From Dichetophora obliterata (Eukaryota; Arthropoda; Insecta; Diptera; Sciomyzidae), in assembly GCA_963920525.1 (NCBI GenBank), contig OY986438.1:48640288-48704287 (forward strand): DNA of 64,000 nt. Direction: 5' to 3'. Within the stretch, counting starts at the first letter, position 1; each line of letters begins with the position of its first letter. The notes under the pieces were generated by a model, which made no database searches, was not told the DNA's origin, and saw only the letters and a program-made list of their open reading frames with translations. The position numbers and the translations under genes were made by a program. Positions 35,270 through 45,546 of the stretch are shown piece by piece.

Positions 35270-35645
35270 GTCGAAATCGGTTAGACCTTATGAGTACCTC
35301 CCTTGGACCTATATTAATTTTTTACTTTATTTTGTATGGGAGGTACATGCAAAGGTTTGCCGATCTTAACAAAAATTCGTCAAAGGGGTAGCTAAATAGA
35401 GTTATAGATGTGTTTTGAAAAAAATCCAAATCAGTTAGACCCTAGGGGTACTTTTTTGGATCTATATTCATTTATTACTTGACTTTGTATTAAAAGTACA
35501 TATAAAGGTTGACCGATCTTAACAAAAATTCGTCGGAAGGGTAGTCAAATAGAGTTATAGATATGTACTGAAAATAATGGAAATCGGTTAGACTCTAGTA
35601 CTACCTCCCAAAGTCCTATTTGAATTTTTTTTTTACTTGATTTTG
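35270..35645. repeat. Tandem repeat, period about 155 bp, 2.4 units
   Basis: Units begin at about 35272, 35429 and 35582 with AAATCGGTTAGACYYTAG or similar, then (G)TACCTCCCT, GACCTATATT, and close with CCGATCTTAACAAAAATTCG and ATAGAGTTATAGAT. The short frame at 35182-35391 lies across the first unit and is not a gene. Confidence 0.75.
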
Positions 35646-36142
35646 TGTGTAAGTTTTTCATTTTAAGCATTTCTTCAAACTAAAAAAAATATATTTCTAG
35701 GACGAAGTAGGAAATGTTATTGGTAAATGTTAAGGAATGCCATTTGCAGTTTCTGGTTAAATAGAATATATTACAGTAGATTAAAGAAAAAAAAATGGCA
35801 CTTATTTTTATAGGATTTGTTATTTATTTTTCATCGAATTTTTAAAATTTTTCATTTGATAATATTATATATTAAAATCACTAAAATATAAATAAAATTT
35901 TATATTATTTTAGATTTCTTTGTTCTATATATTTACTCAAATATTTTTTGACAGTTATTTGTATAAGAGAGCCCGAAACGAATTGAACAAAACATTATTT
36001 TTTTTTTTTTAAAATAGTTTTAAAAATAGTGACACTTTGAAGTGTCACAGCACAGCGTAGCCAAAACTGACTCTTCGCCCTTTATATTCCCGACAAAAAC
36101 GCGTAATATGTACATTTTTTTTGTAGCGTAGCTCATGAGTTT
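35646..36142. other. AT-rich spacer
   Basis: No gene or repeat partner recognised. AGTGACACTTTGAAGTGTCAC (about 36028-36048) is a small palindrome. Confidence 0.45.
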
Positions 36143-36364
36143 GGGGTCGTCCATAAACTACGTTACTGATTTTCGGGTTTTTTTTACTCCCTCCCCCAGC
36201 GTTACTTTTCGTAGTGCTTTTCAAAACCCCTCCCCCCCATAAAGTAACGTGACATATGAAATTAATTCATTCGAATGATTATATATTTTGACTAGCTCTG
36301 ACAATTTTCACTAGTATTAGTGACTAGTATGACTAGATACATTAAAGGAACAATTGGAAAAAAA

Positions 36365-36600
36365 TCAATAATTAATATCATATGTAAAAGCTATTCCATC
36401 TGCGATCCAAGATTCGATGCTCTCAATCACTGGGATAGAAGAAGCTGGTAGCTTTGTTGAGGATTCTTCAAAATAGAATTTTTCATCGAATTCTATGTCG
36501 ACCCATTCAGGTGAATCCTCATTTCTAACACAGAGAAATTCACCTGGTCTTTGACAGAGTACCCTTAAAGGCTGCACCCGAGCTGCACCAAGTTCTGTGT
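36365..36600 (-). pseudogene. Unrecognised coding stretch inside the 36.1-kb element (minus strand)
   Basis: The open frame extends upstream of its first Met (HKNTELGAARVQPLRVLC) and reads RPGEFLCVRNEDSPEWVDIE, FDEKFYFEESSTKLP, SIPVIESIESWIADGIAF to a stop at 36365. It is acidic with normal amino-acid use, unlike the low-complexity frames nearby. I know no family for it. It may be transposase debris or captured host exon sequence. It sits in the left half of a TIR element, facing away from the plus-strand stretch. Confidence 0.45.
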
Positions 36601-36729
36601 TTTTGTGTAAATGCTTTCTGAAAATTGATTTATTTAAATAGTATTTTTTATTCCGATTTATTGTAAACGATATAATACAAACTTATAGCAATTCATAGAA
36701 GTTTTAAAAACGAAATACAAGCCGCAGGT

Positions 36730-36980
36730 AGGACACGACCTTGAACCGATTTCTTCTTTCTGAGAAGGACAGTACATGTCATACGGTATCTCCTTTGATC
36801 AAGAAAATTCAGGCCTTAACGTCAAAGCCTGTCGCAAAAGCAAAGACCCAAATTTTTCAGACGTGTGCTGAGATGGTGAAGGAATACCAAAAGGTTCCTG
36901 TGTCGAGGGAAAAGGTGGTAGAAGAAATCGTTGAAACAAAAGTTAACCATCAATTTAGACGATCAAACATAAACATGTAA
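36730..36980 (+). pseudogene. Unrecognised coding stretch inside the 36.1-kb element (plus strand)
   Basis: Reads from about 36741: NRFLLSEKDSTCHTVSPLIK, KIQALTSKPVAKAKTQIFQT, CAEMVKEYQKVPVSREKVVE, EIVETKVNHQFRRSNINM, stop. It is hydrophilic and helix-forming with balanced composition, ending shortly before the right TIR region. I cannot assign a domain. Together with the minus-strand stretch it suggests remains of one or two genes carried by the element. Confidence 0.45.
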
Positions 36981-37153
36981 GGTTAAAAATTTTTGAAATG
37001 ATTGTGTTATTAATTAGAGGTTTTTCGTCGATTTTTTTAATTTTTGGTAACTTTACCATATCTAAACACCTCCCCCCCCCTACCGTTACTTATCGTAGTG
37101 CATTTCAAAACCCCTCCCCCACTAAATTGGTAACGTAGTTTATGGACGACCCC

Positions 37154-38009
37154 TTTAGAACAGTGGTCATCAACGCAGGTTTCAAACAACAACAAAGAGA
37201 GCTTTCCGAGTGCACAGTTTTACACTGAAACAAGAAGTTGTTACAAGCACTCGCACCGCTTGGTGCAAGGAAATACTGTCGAGTGTTGGATTTTTAATAT
37301 AACGTTTTGTTTTTGTGTAAGTTTTTCGCTACTTTAACATAGAAAATTGCAAAAAAGGTAAAAGTGTTGAATATAACGTACAATTGGTTTTTATATCTAT
37401 ATAATTAACTAACTTTGTATATATATATTTTTTTTTTAATTTAAATTTTAAAAGTTTTATTTTGTTTTATTTCAATTTAAATGACAGCTTTTAATAAGAG
37501 ACATTTATTTGATAATTTTTTGTTCTTGCATAACAAACTTCTACATTTTTAGTTAAAACAAATAAAAAATTAAGGTATTTATCAATTAATTCAGCAAAAG
37601 TGGTCTTAAAAATAATTTGATAAAATCTTGCAAAATATTTAAGTACTTTCATAAAAAAACTGCTATAAACACCCTCACCGCATGAAAGCTCAAAGCTACT
37701 GGCTTGAATTTTTTTTTTTTAAAGATCAAAGAACTGATGCATGTGCCTTATACAAACAAGGTTTGGTCTTTGACCTGAAAGGAAAGGTTAGATTATTTAG
37801 AGGAATTGATTGGAACCATAAGTGAATTATTGATTAGGCGAAACAACAGTGAAAGACAATTTGAATTGCTTTTAACCGAGGCTAGTGTTATGCTTTAACC
37901 TTGGCAAGCATTTCCAGCCCTTAGTTGTTCCTGTCCATTAATTCCACATTTTTTGATTTCCATAATTCTTAAATGTGCAGAAAAGAATAAAGAAAGTGAA
38001 AAGAACCAT
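37154..38009. other. AT-rich spacer, nothing recognised
   Basis: No ORF of substance and no repeat partner found between the 36.1-kb element and the tRNA-like sequence. Confidence 0.4.
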
Positions 38010-38081
38010 GCCCGAGCCCGGATTCGAACCAGGGACCTCTGGGTTGATAGTCTAGCGCACTGTCCACTAAACTGCAAAGGC
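38010..38081 (-). other. tRNA-like sequence, 72 nt (tRNA pseudogene or SINE head)
   Basis: On the minus strand from 38081: GCCTTTG, A box-like GTTTAGTGGACAGTGCG, a seven-base loop CTATCAA (anticodon position ATC), then a perfect B box GGTTCGAATCC in a T arm with a five-pair stem (CCTGG/CCGGG). The anticodon stem has two mismatches and the acceptor stem pairs at only five of seven positions, so function is doubtful. The downstream minus-strand flank is T-rich. It is the best tRNA candidate in the window. Confidence 0.55.
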
Positions 38082-38375
38082 CGACAAATTTAAAGCAAAG
38101 CAGAAAAAACAAACTTTTACGCAGTGTAAAAATACAGTGAGCCAAGTGCTACTTCGTGTGCAAAAGCACAAAAGACAAGACGCCCGCGTGCTAAGTGAAA
38201 ACATAACCCAGCAAAATTTTTGATGCAAATCTGACAGGCATTCTTAGGGACACTGCTTCCCGAAAACTTTCTATAGATCAAACTGTGCTTCTTCTTCCAA
38301 AAAGTTCCTTCAAGAGGCATTCTTATAACCTACTTTTGGAAGACATTCAAATGGCATTTAAATTCAATTATGATA

Positions 38376-39002
38376 AAAAGAGAAAAACAGTAGCTTGTTT
38401 TCAAACATTTTTTTGAGGAATAAGGAGTTGTTGTTATTTTGAAATTTATATTTATTTTTTTAGCAATTTTCTGGTTTTGATAAAGGTCGCTAAAAATGAA
38501 ATTGAAAAAAAAAATCCAAAACTGTTCGATGGATATGGTCTTTCCCATGTATCTGACACAAACAAATCAAATGTCATTTTAAAGTATAAGTCAATAATTG
38601 AGCATTCCACCTACGAACTACCCCCGGCGGGTTTTTTTGAAATTATGGTGAAAGTTTGAGTAAAAAATTTTAAAAAATAGACTTTTTCGCGCTTTTTTGT
38701 CAATTAAAAAAAATAAAAGGAAATAGATACTTGAATTTAGGTCGGATGCATGAAAAGACCAAATAAGAAACCAAATGCAATAAAATTCATTGAGATTAAA
38801 GCAATAAATTTTGAGTTATCTATTGAACCGTTTTGGATGTTTTTTTTTTTTCAATTTCATTTTTAGCGACCTCTATAAAAAGCCAGAAAATTGCAAAAAA
38901 AAATTTTATAACGCATTTTTTATGTACAATAACCTGTGTAAAACAACTCCTTGTACCGCAAGAAAATGTTTGAAAGCAAGCTGCTATTTTTCTATTTTTA
39001 CA
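38376..39002. repeat. Palindromic insertion in copy L, arms of about 165 bp
   Basis: GAGAAAAACAGTAGCTTG, TTTTCAAACATTTT and GGTCGCTAAAAATGAAATTG in the left arm are mirrored in the right arm (CAATTTCATTTTTAGCGACC at about 38850, AAAATGTTTGAAAGCAAGCTG at about 38966). Each arm also carries GCAATTTTCTGG and its mate. The loop holds a short frame at 38477-38659 which is part arm, part loop. Confidence 0.75.
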
Positions 39003-41104
39003 CGTATATTATACCTTAAAGTAAAAAAATTATATGTAATTTAAATAAATGTTTTAGATATCTTACGTGGGATTTTTCTTACCCCCAATTTAACACAACC
39101 ACTTACTATTTCCAACACTAAAATGCTTGAAAATCGAGAAAAAGAATACATTAAGTGGAATTTTTTCAAACCCCCAACAAAACTCACACACTTTTCATTT
39201 CCAACACCAAAATCGCGAGAATTTCGGGAAAAGGGATATTTTCCCAGAGATTTTTTAAACCCCAAACCACAAAAACCATTCCATCCCATGGCTTTTCTCC
39301 TTATAGTTCTTCTGGAAAACACCTACTAGAATCCTTTCATTGAAGGGCTCAAAGAAAACTTCCATTGAAACAGTTTTGGCAGCACTTCCAGAGAAGATGA
39401 AAGAAAGCATTCCTCCCAATGACAAGCATATGCTAAAAGAATGCCGTCTGGCAAGGGCGTCCGCAGGATTTGTTCTAGGGGGGGCCCAAAGGCATTATTG
39501 AATCTAGAATGAGCATAAACAAAATGTAACCTATATAATGCTATAAACTACAATTATTGGTACAAATTTTGTGAATATGATATGCACACTACACCGGTTG
39601 GCACACACTTAATATAATTTTAAAGATGGTGTAAAAATCTTTCTCGTATCATGTCCGAAATATTTAAAAATTTTATTTCTTTTTTTTTTTGTCATGTAAT
39701 ACATTTCAGTAATTTTTTGCTGAAGCAAATAATTTTAATAGTTTAATAAATTAAAAAATGTGAGGCCTATATCCTTAAATGAAACCGCATTAATTACTAT
39801 CGAGCCCCAAGATTTCAACTTTTATAATTAGAATACAACAAATTTCCTAATATTAAACAATTTTTTTTTTTAAAAACTGAAAAAAACAACATTTTTAGGC
39901 CATTTTTTACTTTGGAAGCCTTTAACTCCTAAACCAATTTCGAGTGGACTAAAATTTTTCAGATTTAGATTTAGGAGGTCAAAAGCAATATCATTCGCAA
40001 AAATTAAAAATTTGAGTTGTCGCTATTCTTGAAATGTTCCCCGCATGCTAATGCTCCCCGCATGGGAGATATATTTCACCGGATCTTACACCGCATTGAC
40101 ACCTTAATATTATTTATTTTTCCATCATGAATCAGTTCCAGCAGCTTGCAATTCCAAAAATTGAGTAAGAAAATATGCCAACTATCTGAATGACTTAAAA
40201 AATTTATTTTGTTTTAATTCAAAACGTATGAATAAATAAATAAAGAGGTACAGGTATATTAGATGTGTTTTAGGTTTCATACATTTTCTTAACATATTTC
40301 AAAACCTCATGCAAGGCTTGATTCTGAATCCTGGTTTAATATAAGCACGTGACGCGAAAAAAGTACAGAAAATTTTCAAACTGTAAATACCGTGAATTTT
40401 AAGAAGTATAAAATGATTATTTGAAATCGAGTCTCCTATTTACGTTTATGTCATGAAAACTTTTGATTATAACATATTTCAATGTAATATCGTTTGCTTA
40501 ATATGATATAAGGTTCTTTAAAAAATTTTTCCTTGATACAAAATTGGCCTACTTTATTAAATTTCCTAATTTTATCTTTCGCTTTTGAATTAGAAGCTTT
40601 GCTCTCGCCTAAATCGCTGCAAATTTCTTAAATTTAAATGCTGTAGAATTGTTTGTCAATTTATTAATTTTAGGAAAAATTAAAAAAAAAAAATCCAAAT
40701 TGGATCATCTTTATGATAGAAAAATAAGCCGACGTTTTGGAAAACATTAATTTTTTATTAAATTTATTTACTTTGCCTTTTGCTTTTTTACAATGACTTT
40801 AAAACATAAATTTGCTTGTCGTCAAAGTTTATATCCGTTATTGACTTAAATGCACCTTGTTTTCTGTTGCTACGAAGACTGATATTCGACTAATAAGAAT
40901 ATCATTCCTTAACATTCGTCAATTTCTCGTAGGAATTTCTTCGTAATGTGTTTCATTTCATTGTAGTATTTCCTAAAAAAGTCATTCACAGGTTGACCGT
41001 ATGCAAGAGGTACGAAGTTTTAGTTTAGTTTAAAAAATGTACAACTGAAATCGTTCAGACTGGTTTGTCGAACAATTACCGAATATAAGGACATGTGTGA
41101 TTGC

Positions 41105-41172
41105 AAGGTGGCCGTAGCCTACTCGAAGAGTACGTGCACCATACGCTTAAGAACCGCGGTTCAAACTCTATC
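41105..41172 (+). other. tRNA-like module inside hAT-like copy A
   Basis: AAGGTGGCCGTAGCCTAC is A box-like and GCGGTTCAAACTC, about 50 bp later, is B box-like. The homologous place in copy B (52290-52360) keeps both (AAGGTGGCCATAGTCTAC, GTGGTTCAAACCCC). Shared position in both copies means the module is an old part of this repeat family. Confidence 0.5.
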
Positions 41173-41420
41173 TGAACAGAAGGCTTTTTTCGTGACTATG
41201 TATTACGATCATTCGTAAATGTAAAGTACAATATAAATTTATTTTTGTACGAATACGAATAAAATATTTGATATGCGTACCAAACTACGTCCATTCTACG
41301 AATTCTATTCGTGTCTGAAAATTACGAATAAAGTTCGAAGAAAAAATATTTCAATTTAAGAATACGTATTGAAAAGTTTTTGTTTAACAAAGTTAGATGA
41401 AATGGAATCGTAACTTATTA

Positions 41421-41598
41421 GGCCGTGTTTATATTACTCTTTTTTGTCGCGATTGCGACACCGCTTTCATTTTTTTTCGCAAACGCGGCAGAAACACTGA
41501 ATATTAAATAAATAAATATATTTAAATACATACAATATTCAGTATTTTTCAGCAACGTGAGAGCAATCGCGACTAAAACGCGTTATATGAATACGGCC
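41421..41598. mobile_element. PIF/Harbinger-like MITE, 178 bp
   Basis: TIRs GGCCGTGTTTATATTAC (left) and GGCCGTATTCATATAAC (right, reverse complement), continuing to TTTTGTCGCGATTGC against TTTTAGTCGCGATTGC. TTA target duplications lie at 41418-41420 and 41599-41601. It is absent from copy B of the surrounding repeat at the visible alignment. Confidence 0.78.
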
Positions 41599-42066
41599 TT
41601 ACAGCAACGGGCACAACATACTATTTGAAATGAATGGTTTAGCTTTGCTTCATTTATAAATAAACCTAAAAAAAGTATTTTTTATTCTTTTTAAAATATA
41701 TTACATACATAATGAACTATCATCATATGAAATAAAAAAAAACATATGTTACAAAAAATACAAAATCGACTTTTTGATTGATTATGAAAGATTATGTAGA
41801 AGTGAAATTTTACACTTCTACAACTAAAACCGACGTTTTTATTAACAAAGTTCTCAAAGCCCTAAGTTTAAGTGCAATTTACAATTCAGAAAGTTTTTTG
41901 ATTTTCTCTTAAAAATATTTAATTGAAACTTACGGCTTTTTTGATTTAATATGATGATGTTATTGCCTAGGGGGGGGGAGGAAAGCACCCCTTTCCCCCT
42001 GTAGGGATGCAATTCAAGAATTTCCCTTCCACTTAAGCTTCTTTTGAAAGCACTTTTTTTGCTGGG

Positions 42067-43396
42067 AAGTTGTTGACCACTAGTTTAGACAAGCAAAGGA
42101 ACTTTTAAAAAAGAAATTTCTTAAAAAGTATTAAAGATTAAATTATTCAAGATTAAATTTTATGAGAGTCAAAAAAATACCAATTTTATGTATTAAAAAT
42201 AAATAACAACATAAAATTGCAAAAAAATAAACCCGTCAAATATTTATATTCGCAGTGCAGTTTGTCTTTCCTAAATATAAGTCCTTTAAATCCATTTAAT
42301 AGGAAAATATGGTTTTTGATAATGAGTACTTATAATTTTTATTTTAATGCAGTAGTTTGTTGCAATTTATCTTAAAATAACTTACTAAATTCTTTTTTTC
42401 AAAAGGTACAGTTGGTTATGAAGATTTCTATAATCTGATAAAAAACCTAAATGGAAGTTATTTTAAATTAAAAGTGGGAATACTGACCTATGACTGACCT
42501 ATTTTTTTAAAATGCCACTAAATATTGTCGTCTTTTAAATTTTCTGAAAAAATTAGGTTTTTCTATGAACTTTAAAATTTCGTATTTATTAAATATTTTC
42601 TTATTGTTAGTAATATTACTAAAAATTAACTTAATCCTATTTCATTTGCCAAAATTATCCTGATAAGTCAGTTGCGTCTTAAATATTGGTACGTAAAGAT
42701 ACAGTTGCTATTTCGCTGATTTCTATAATCTAATCACAAAAAACAGCAATGAATCTTTCTTTGAATTGAAAGAAGGAATATTAAGCATATTTAAAATTTA
42801 GTTTTCTAAGAAATACCGTGTGACCTGTATTTTAAAACTCCACTTAAAAGTTCAATTTTAAAATTTCAGAATTAAAAAGACAAAGTTTTTTATTTTAATT
42901 TTGTCAATTTTCTTACAATATTTTTTATTTTTTGTTATAGAAAAATCAAAATAAAATTTAATAATGTTTGATTATAAAAAAAAACTTATTCAAAACTATT
43001 CTTTACGACAAAAGTTATAATTCTTGGAAGCTGGCATACAACTTTTGCGTTGTACTCAGTTTTTTGTTGATTGAAAAAACTTCCAACTAAAATAAATTAA
43101 AAATAAAAATCCAAAAATATGCTAGACTTCTAGAGGTTGTTTTTTAATTAGATACTGAAAAATCCGCACTGTGTGGCGGGGATAGGTTTCCATGATTTGT
43201 GAATGTTTTTTTTTCTAAAACCTGACTGAGATATTGCTCAATTTTATTTTTAATCCCCGCTTCTAGATTCTTTTCATCAGCAGGTAGGGTATTGTCCTTG
43301 GATTCTTACGTTTTTATTGCGTTTGTTACTTTTTCGATACATGCTCAAAAATCTCGAACTAAATTCTAGTAAATCCTGCATTGTACATATGACGAC
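42067..43396. other. AT-rich DNA with a two-copy degenerate tandem repeat
   Basis: Units of about 285 bp start near 42405 and 42696; both contain (G)RTACAGTTG, GATTTCTATAATCTRAT, AAAACC/ACAG, GAAT then TGACCTR. Otherwise no gene or TE end is seen before the CAGGGG terminus at 43397. Confidence 0.55.
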
Positions 43397-44170
43397 CAGG
43401 GGCGTACCGAGGTCATTTTTATTGGGGGATATCAAGGTATTTTGGCCGATTGGATACCTTTAAGTTCCGACTTTTGTTTTAAATACAACATAGCTGAATT
43501 AACTAAAGTTAGTTACTCATCCGTTTGAACAATATAAATAAATCTTAAGGGGTCTTTTTCATTGAACGACTAAGAAAACACTGTGTTCTTAATTTTTTTT
43601 TAAAAAAACTTTTTTAAATGATGAACAAATACTTGTGTACATTAAAATACATATAATTAAGTATGTTTTGAATTTTGTTTTATTTTTGTTTGGCCTTTTA
43701 AGCTTTTCACAACCAAAACGGTGGCAGATAACTGAAATTTTTTTTGTTTATCTCAATTACACCGCATACCTTATTTTGGCGCCATTTTTAAAACAAAAAT
43801 TGAAAAATTACCCTATGTTTTACATTTTAAACGCTCTAAAAATTCGAGTTTTAAGTTTCAATGCATGTAGGTAATCTAAGAGATTTCACAATAACAAATA
43901 TAATGCAAAACAGTTTCAGCCCAAACTGACTTTTTCGTTAATCTTTGGCTTGTTCTAAGAAATCCTGAAATTTTTAACACGTATTCTACGCACATATGGT
44001 AACACTTTCATATAAACCGAAAAATCGAAAATTTTTTTCAAGTGAAAAAGATCCCTTAAAGGCAGTTTTCATATCGTTCCCTCTTTCAAAGAAAGTAAAA
44101 CAAAATTATTTCAACATAAACGAATCAGCATTTAAAAATTTATTTTCGTTTTTTGTTTTAATAATTTATA

Positions 44171-44575
44171 GTTGAGGTGCTCAGAAGCAAAGTGGTCCAA
44201 CCCACATAAAATTTTTTTCGGGATTATTCTACCAGACGCGTTTACTGACGTTATATTTTGGTATAAAATTGTGTTTCTTAAGATTTTGCCTTTATTGAAA
44301 CTGTAACAAATATTTTCACTTTGCCTTTTTTAAAAAACTTCTCATTAAAATGGAAAAGTGAATTTTTTGAATTTTTTTTTTTAAAACAACAAATAAAAAA
44401 TTTGTAATGCCATTTAAAAGAGAACTCGATTTTATGTAGATATATACCATCTTCGTCCATTTTTAACCTGGACGCTGTTTCTTAGGGCAACGTAAAATTC
44501 ATTAATATTTTAAAATATATTTTTCTCGATTACTTCAGTGTGTGGGTTGAACCACTTTGCTTCTGAGCGCCTCAG
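44171..44575. mobile_element. Nested TIR element, about 405 bp
   Basis: GAGGTGCTCAGAAGCAAAGT, then GGTCCAACCCACA, at 44174 is mirrored by TGTGGGTTGAACC, ACTTTGCTTCTGAGCGCCTC ending 44573 (about 33 bp, two or three mismatches). TTTATA occurs directly at both edges and may be the target duplication. The interior is AT-rich and the frame at 44278-44460 is not convincing. Confidence 0.75.
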
Positions 44576-44833
44576 TTTATATGTGCGAAAAATAAACAGA
44601 ACTTTTTAATTTCTTTAACTCTTTTTCTTTTAATTTTTTAAATTAATTATAAGAAAATAATGTTTTAAATAAAAAATAAAAACTTAATTTTAAAGTATGA
44701 CTTTTAAATATTAACTCTTTTTTTTAAGGTAGCCCATTGCTGCGTAATATTATCTGTTAATGAGATCAACTATGTCCTTTTCCAATGAAAGTTTTAATAA
44801 TTCATTAAGACGTGCATGGTTCTTATATGATTT

Positions 44834-45262
44834 TTAACTAATTTTAATTTGCTGAACATTCTTTAATTTCCTGCAACAGTAAAAGACACAGCACAGCAAC
44901 ACAACACAGCACAGCAATTGAGACATTTTGTTAACTGCAGGAAGGGATTTTTTATTGCATTGTGAAACATTAGCTGTACCCGATAGCGTTTCAAAGCCTT
45001 CGCATAGATCAAAGAATACTTCAAACACCGTTTTCAGTTGAAGTGAATCCAACAAACAATTTTTTGGTAACAATGTTATTGATTCTAGAATTCGTTTTTG
45101 TGTTAAGTTAGTGAAAGATAGAATTGGATTAAAGAGTTCATACAACCGCTTTAGCGTTTCTAAGCAAATGCTTAAATTATATCGCATCAGTGAGGTTATC
45201 TTATCCAATACAAGTTTAAACTCTCTTCTATAAAAACAGTTCATCGAAAAAAAGATCAGCAT
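44834..45262 (-). pseudogene. Unrecognised 142-codon frame within the hAT-like composite
   Basis: Reads MNCFYRREFKLVLDKITSLM, RYNLSICLETLKRLYELFNP, LDSLQLKTVFEVFFDLCEGF, ETLSGTANVSQCNKKSLPAV, then a cysteine/valine-rich tail from a CAGCACAGCAACACAAC-type simple repeat at 44888-44922. The FxxLCEGFETLSG stretch has a loose feel of the hAT region before the C-terminal half (LxxPFExxTxxLSG), which would fit the surrounding ends, but I cannot confirm it. Confidence 0.3.
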
Positions 45263-45546
45263 TTAAATTATTTATCAAAAATGTTGGGTATTTTTGGATA
45301 AAAATTTCATTTCCTGAAAATGCTACAAAAATGTATTTATAAGGTTTTTAAAAAAGGATAATGTGTGTAGTGACTGAGTACACCTTTACTCGTTTGAGCT
45401 TGTTTTATTCTACATATTTTTGTCACTAATTTTTGACAAGGGAACACTGGATTTGTTTATAACAATTCAATGCTGATGCGCTTTATTAAGGCCCAATCCA
45501 AATAGACGAAACGGGACGATAGCAACTAGACGAACGTCTGCACTCG

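Larger units (their letters stand above)
36143..37153. mobile_element. DNA-transposon-like element, 1011 bp, TIR GGGGTCGTCCATAAACTACG
   Basis: The left TIR is GGGGTCGTCCATAAACTACG followed by TTAC; the right end is its mirror. Pairing continues for about 100 bp through C-rich tracts (CTCCCTCCCCCAGCGTTAC, TCGTAGTGCTTTTCAAAACC). TTT flanks both sides, so the target duplication is short or lost. Two coding-looking stretches lie inside on opposite strands. The superfamily is not assigned. Confidence 0.75.
39452..42001. mobile_element. hAT-like repeat, copy A, about 2.55 kb
   Basis: Starts CAAGGGCGTCCGCAGGATTT and ends, as reverse complement, CAGGGGGAAAGGGGTGC. The left boundary is confirmed by copy B at 51248, which starts CAAGGGCATCCGCAGGATTT in unrelated flank. 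No 8-bp target duplication is visible; about 13 bases of the host repeat are missing at the right edge. No transposase is seen. It holds a tRNA-like module (41105-41172) and a nested MITE (41421-41598). Confidence 0.65.
38207..42066. mobile_element. CCCAGC-ended repeat, copy L, split by two insertions
   Basis: Ends CCCAGCAAAATTTTTGATGC (38207) and ...CACTTTTTTTGCTGGG (42066). The body segments 38207-38375, 39005-39451 and 42002-42066 all align, as reverse complement and in the same order, with copy R at 45547-47092. Shared blocks include GAGGCATTCTTATAACCT, GGAAGACATTCAAATGGCAT, ACACCAAAATCGCGAGAAT, CCTACTAGAATCCTTTCATT and TTGAAGGGC. Insertions are a palindrome at 38376-39002 and a hAT-like repeat at 39452-42001. 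No target duplication seen. The short frames at 39041-39343 come from this repeat. Confidence 0.75.

Noticed and set aside
38010..38081. Functional tRNA gene
   Set aside because: Anticodon and acceptor stems have several mismatches despite a perfect B box, so it is listed only as tRNA-like.
44888..44922. CAGCACAGCAACACAAC-type repeats considered as a regulatory array
   Set aside because: A short degenerate microsatellite within a TE-derived stretch; no spacing or context supports function.
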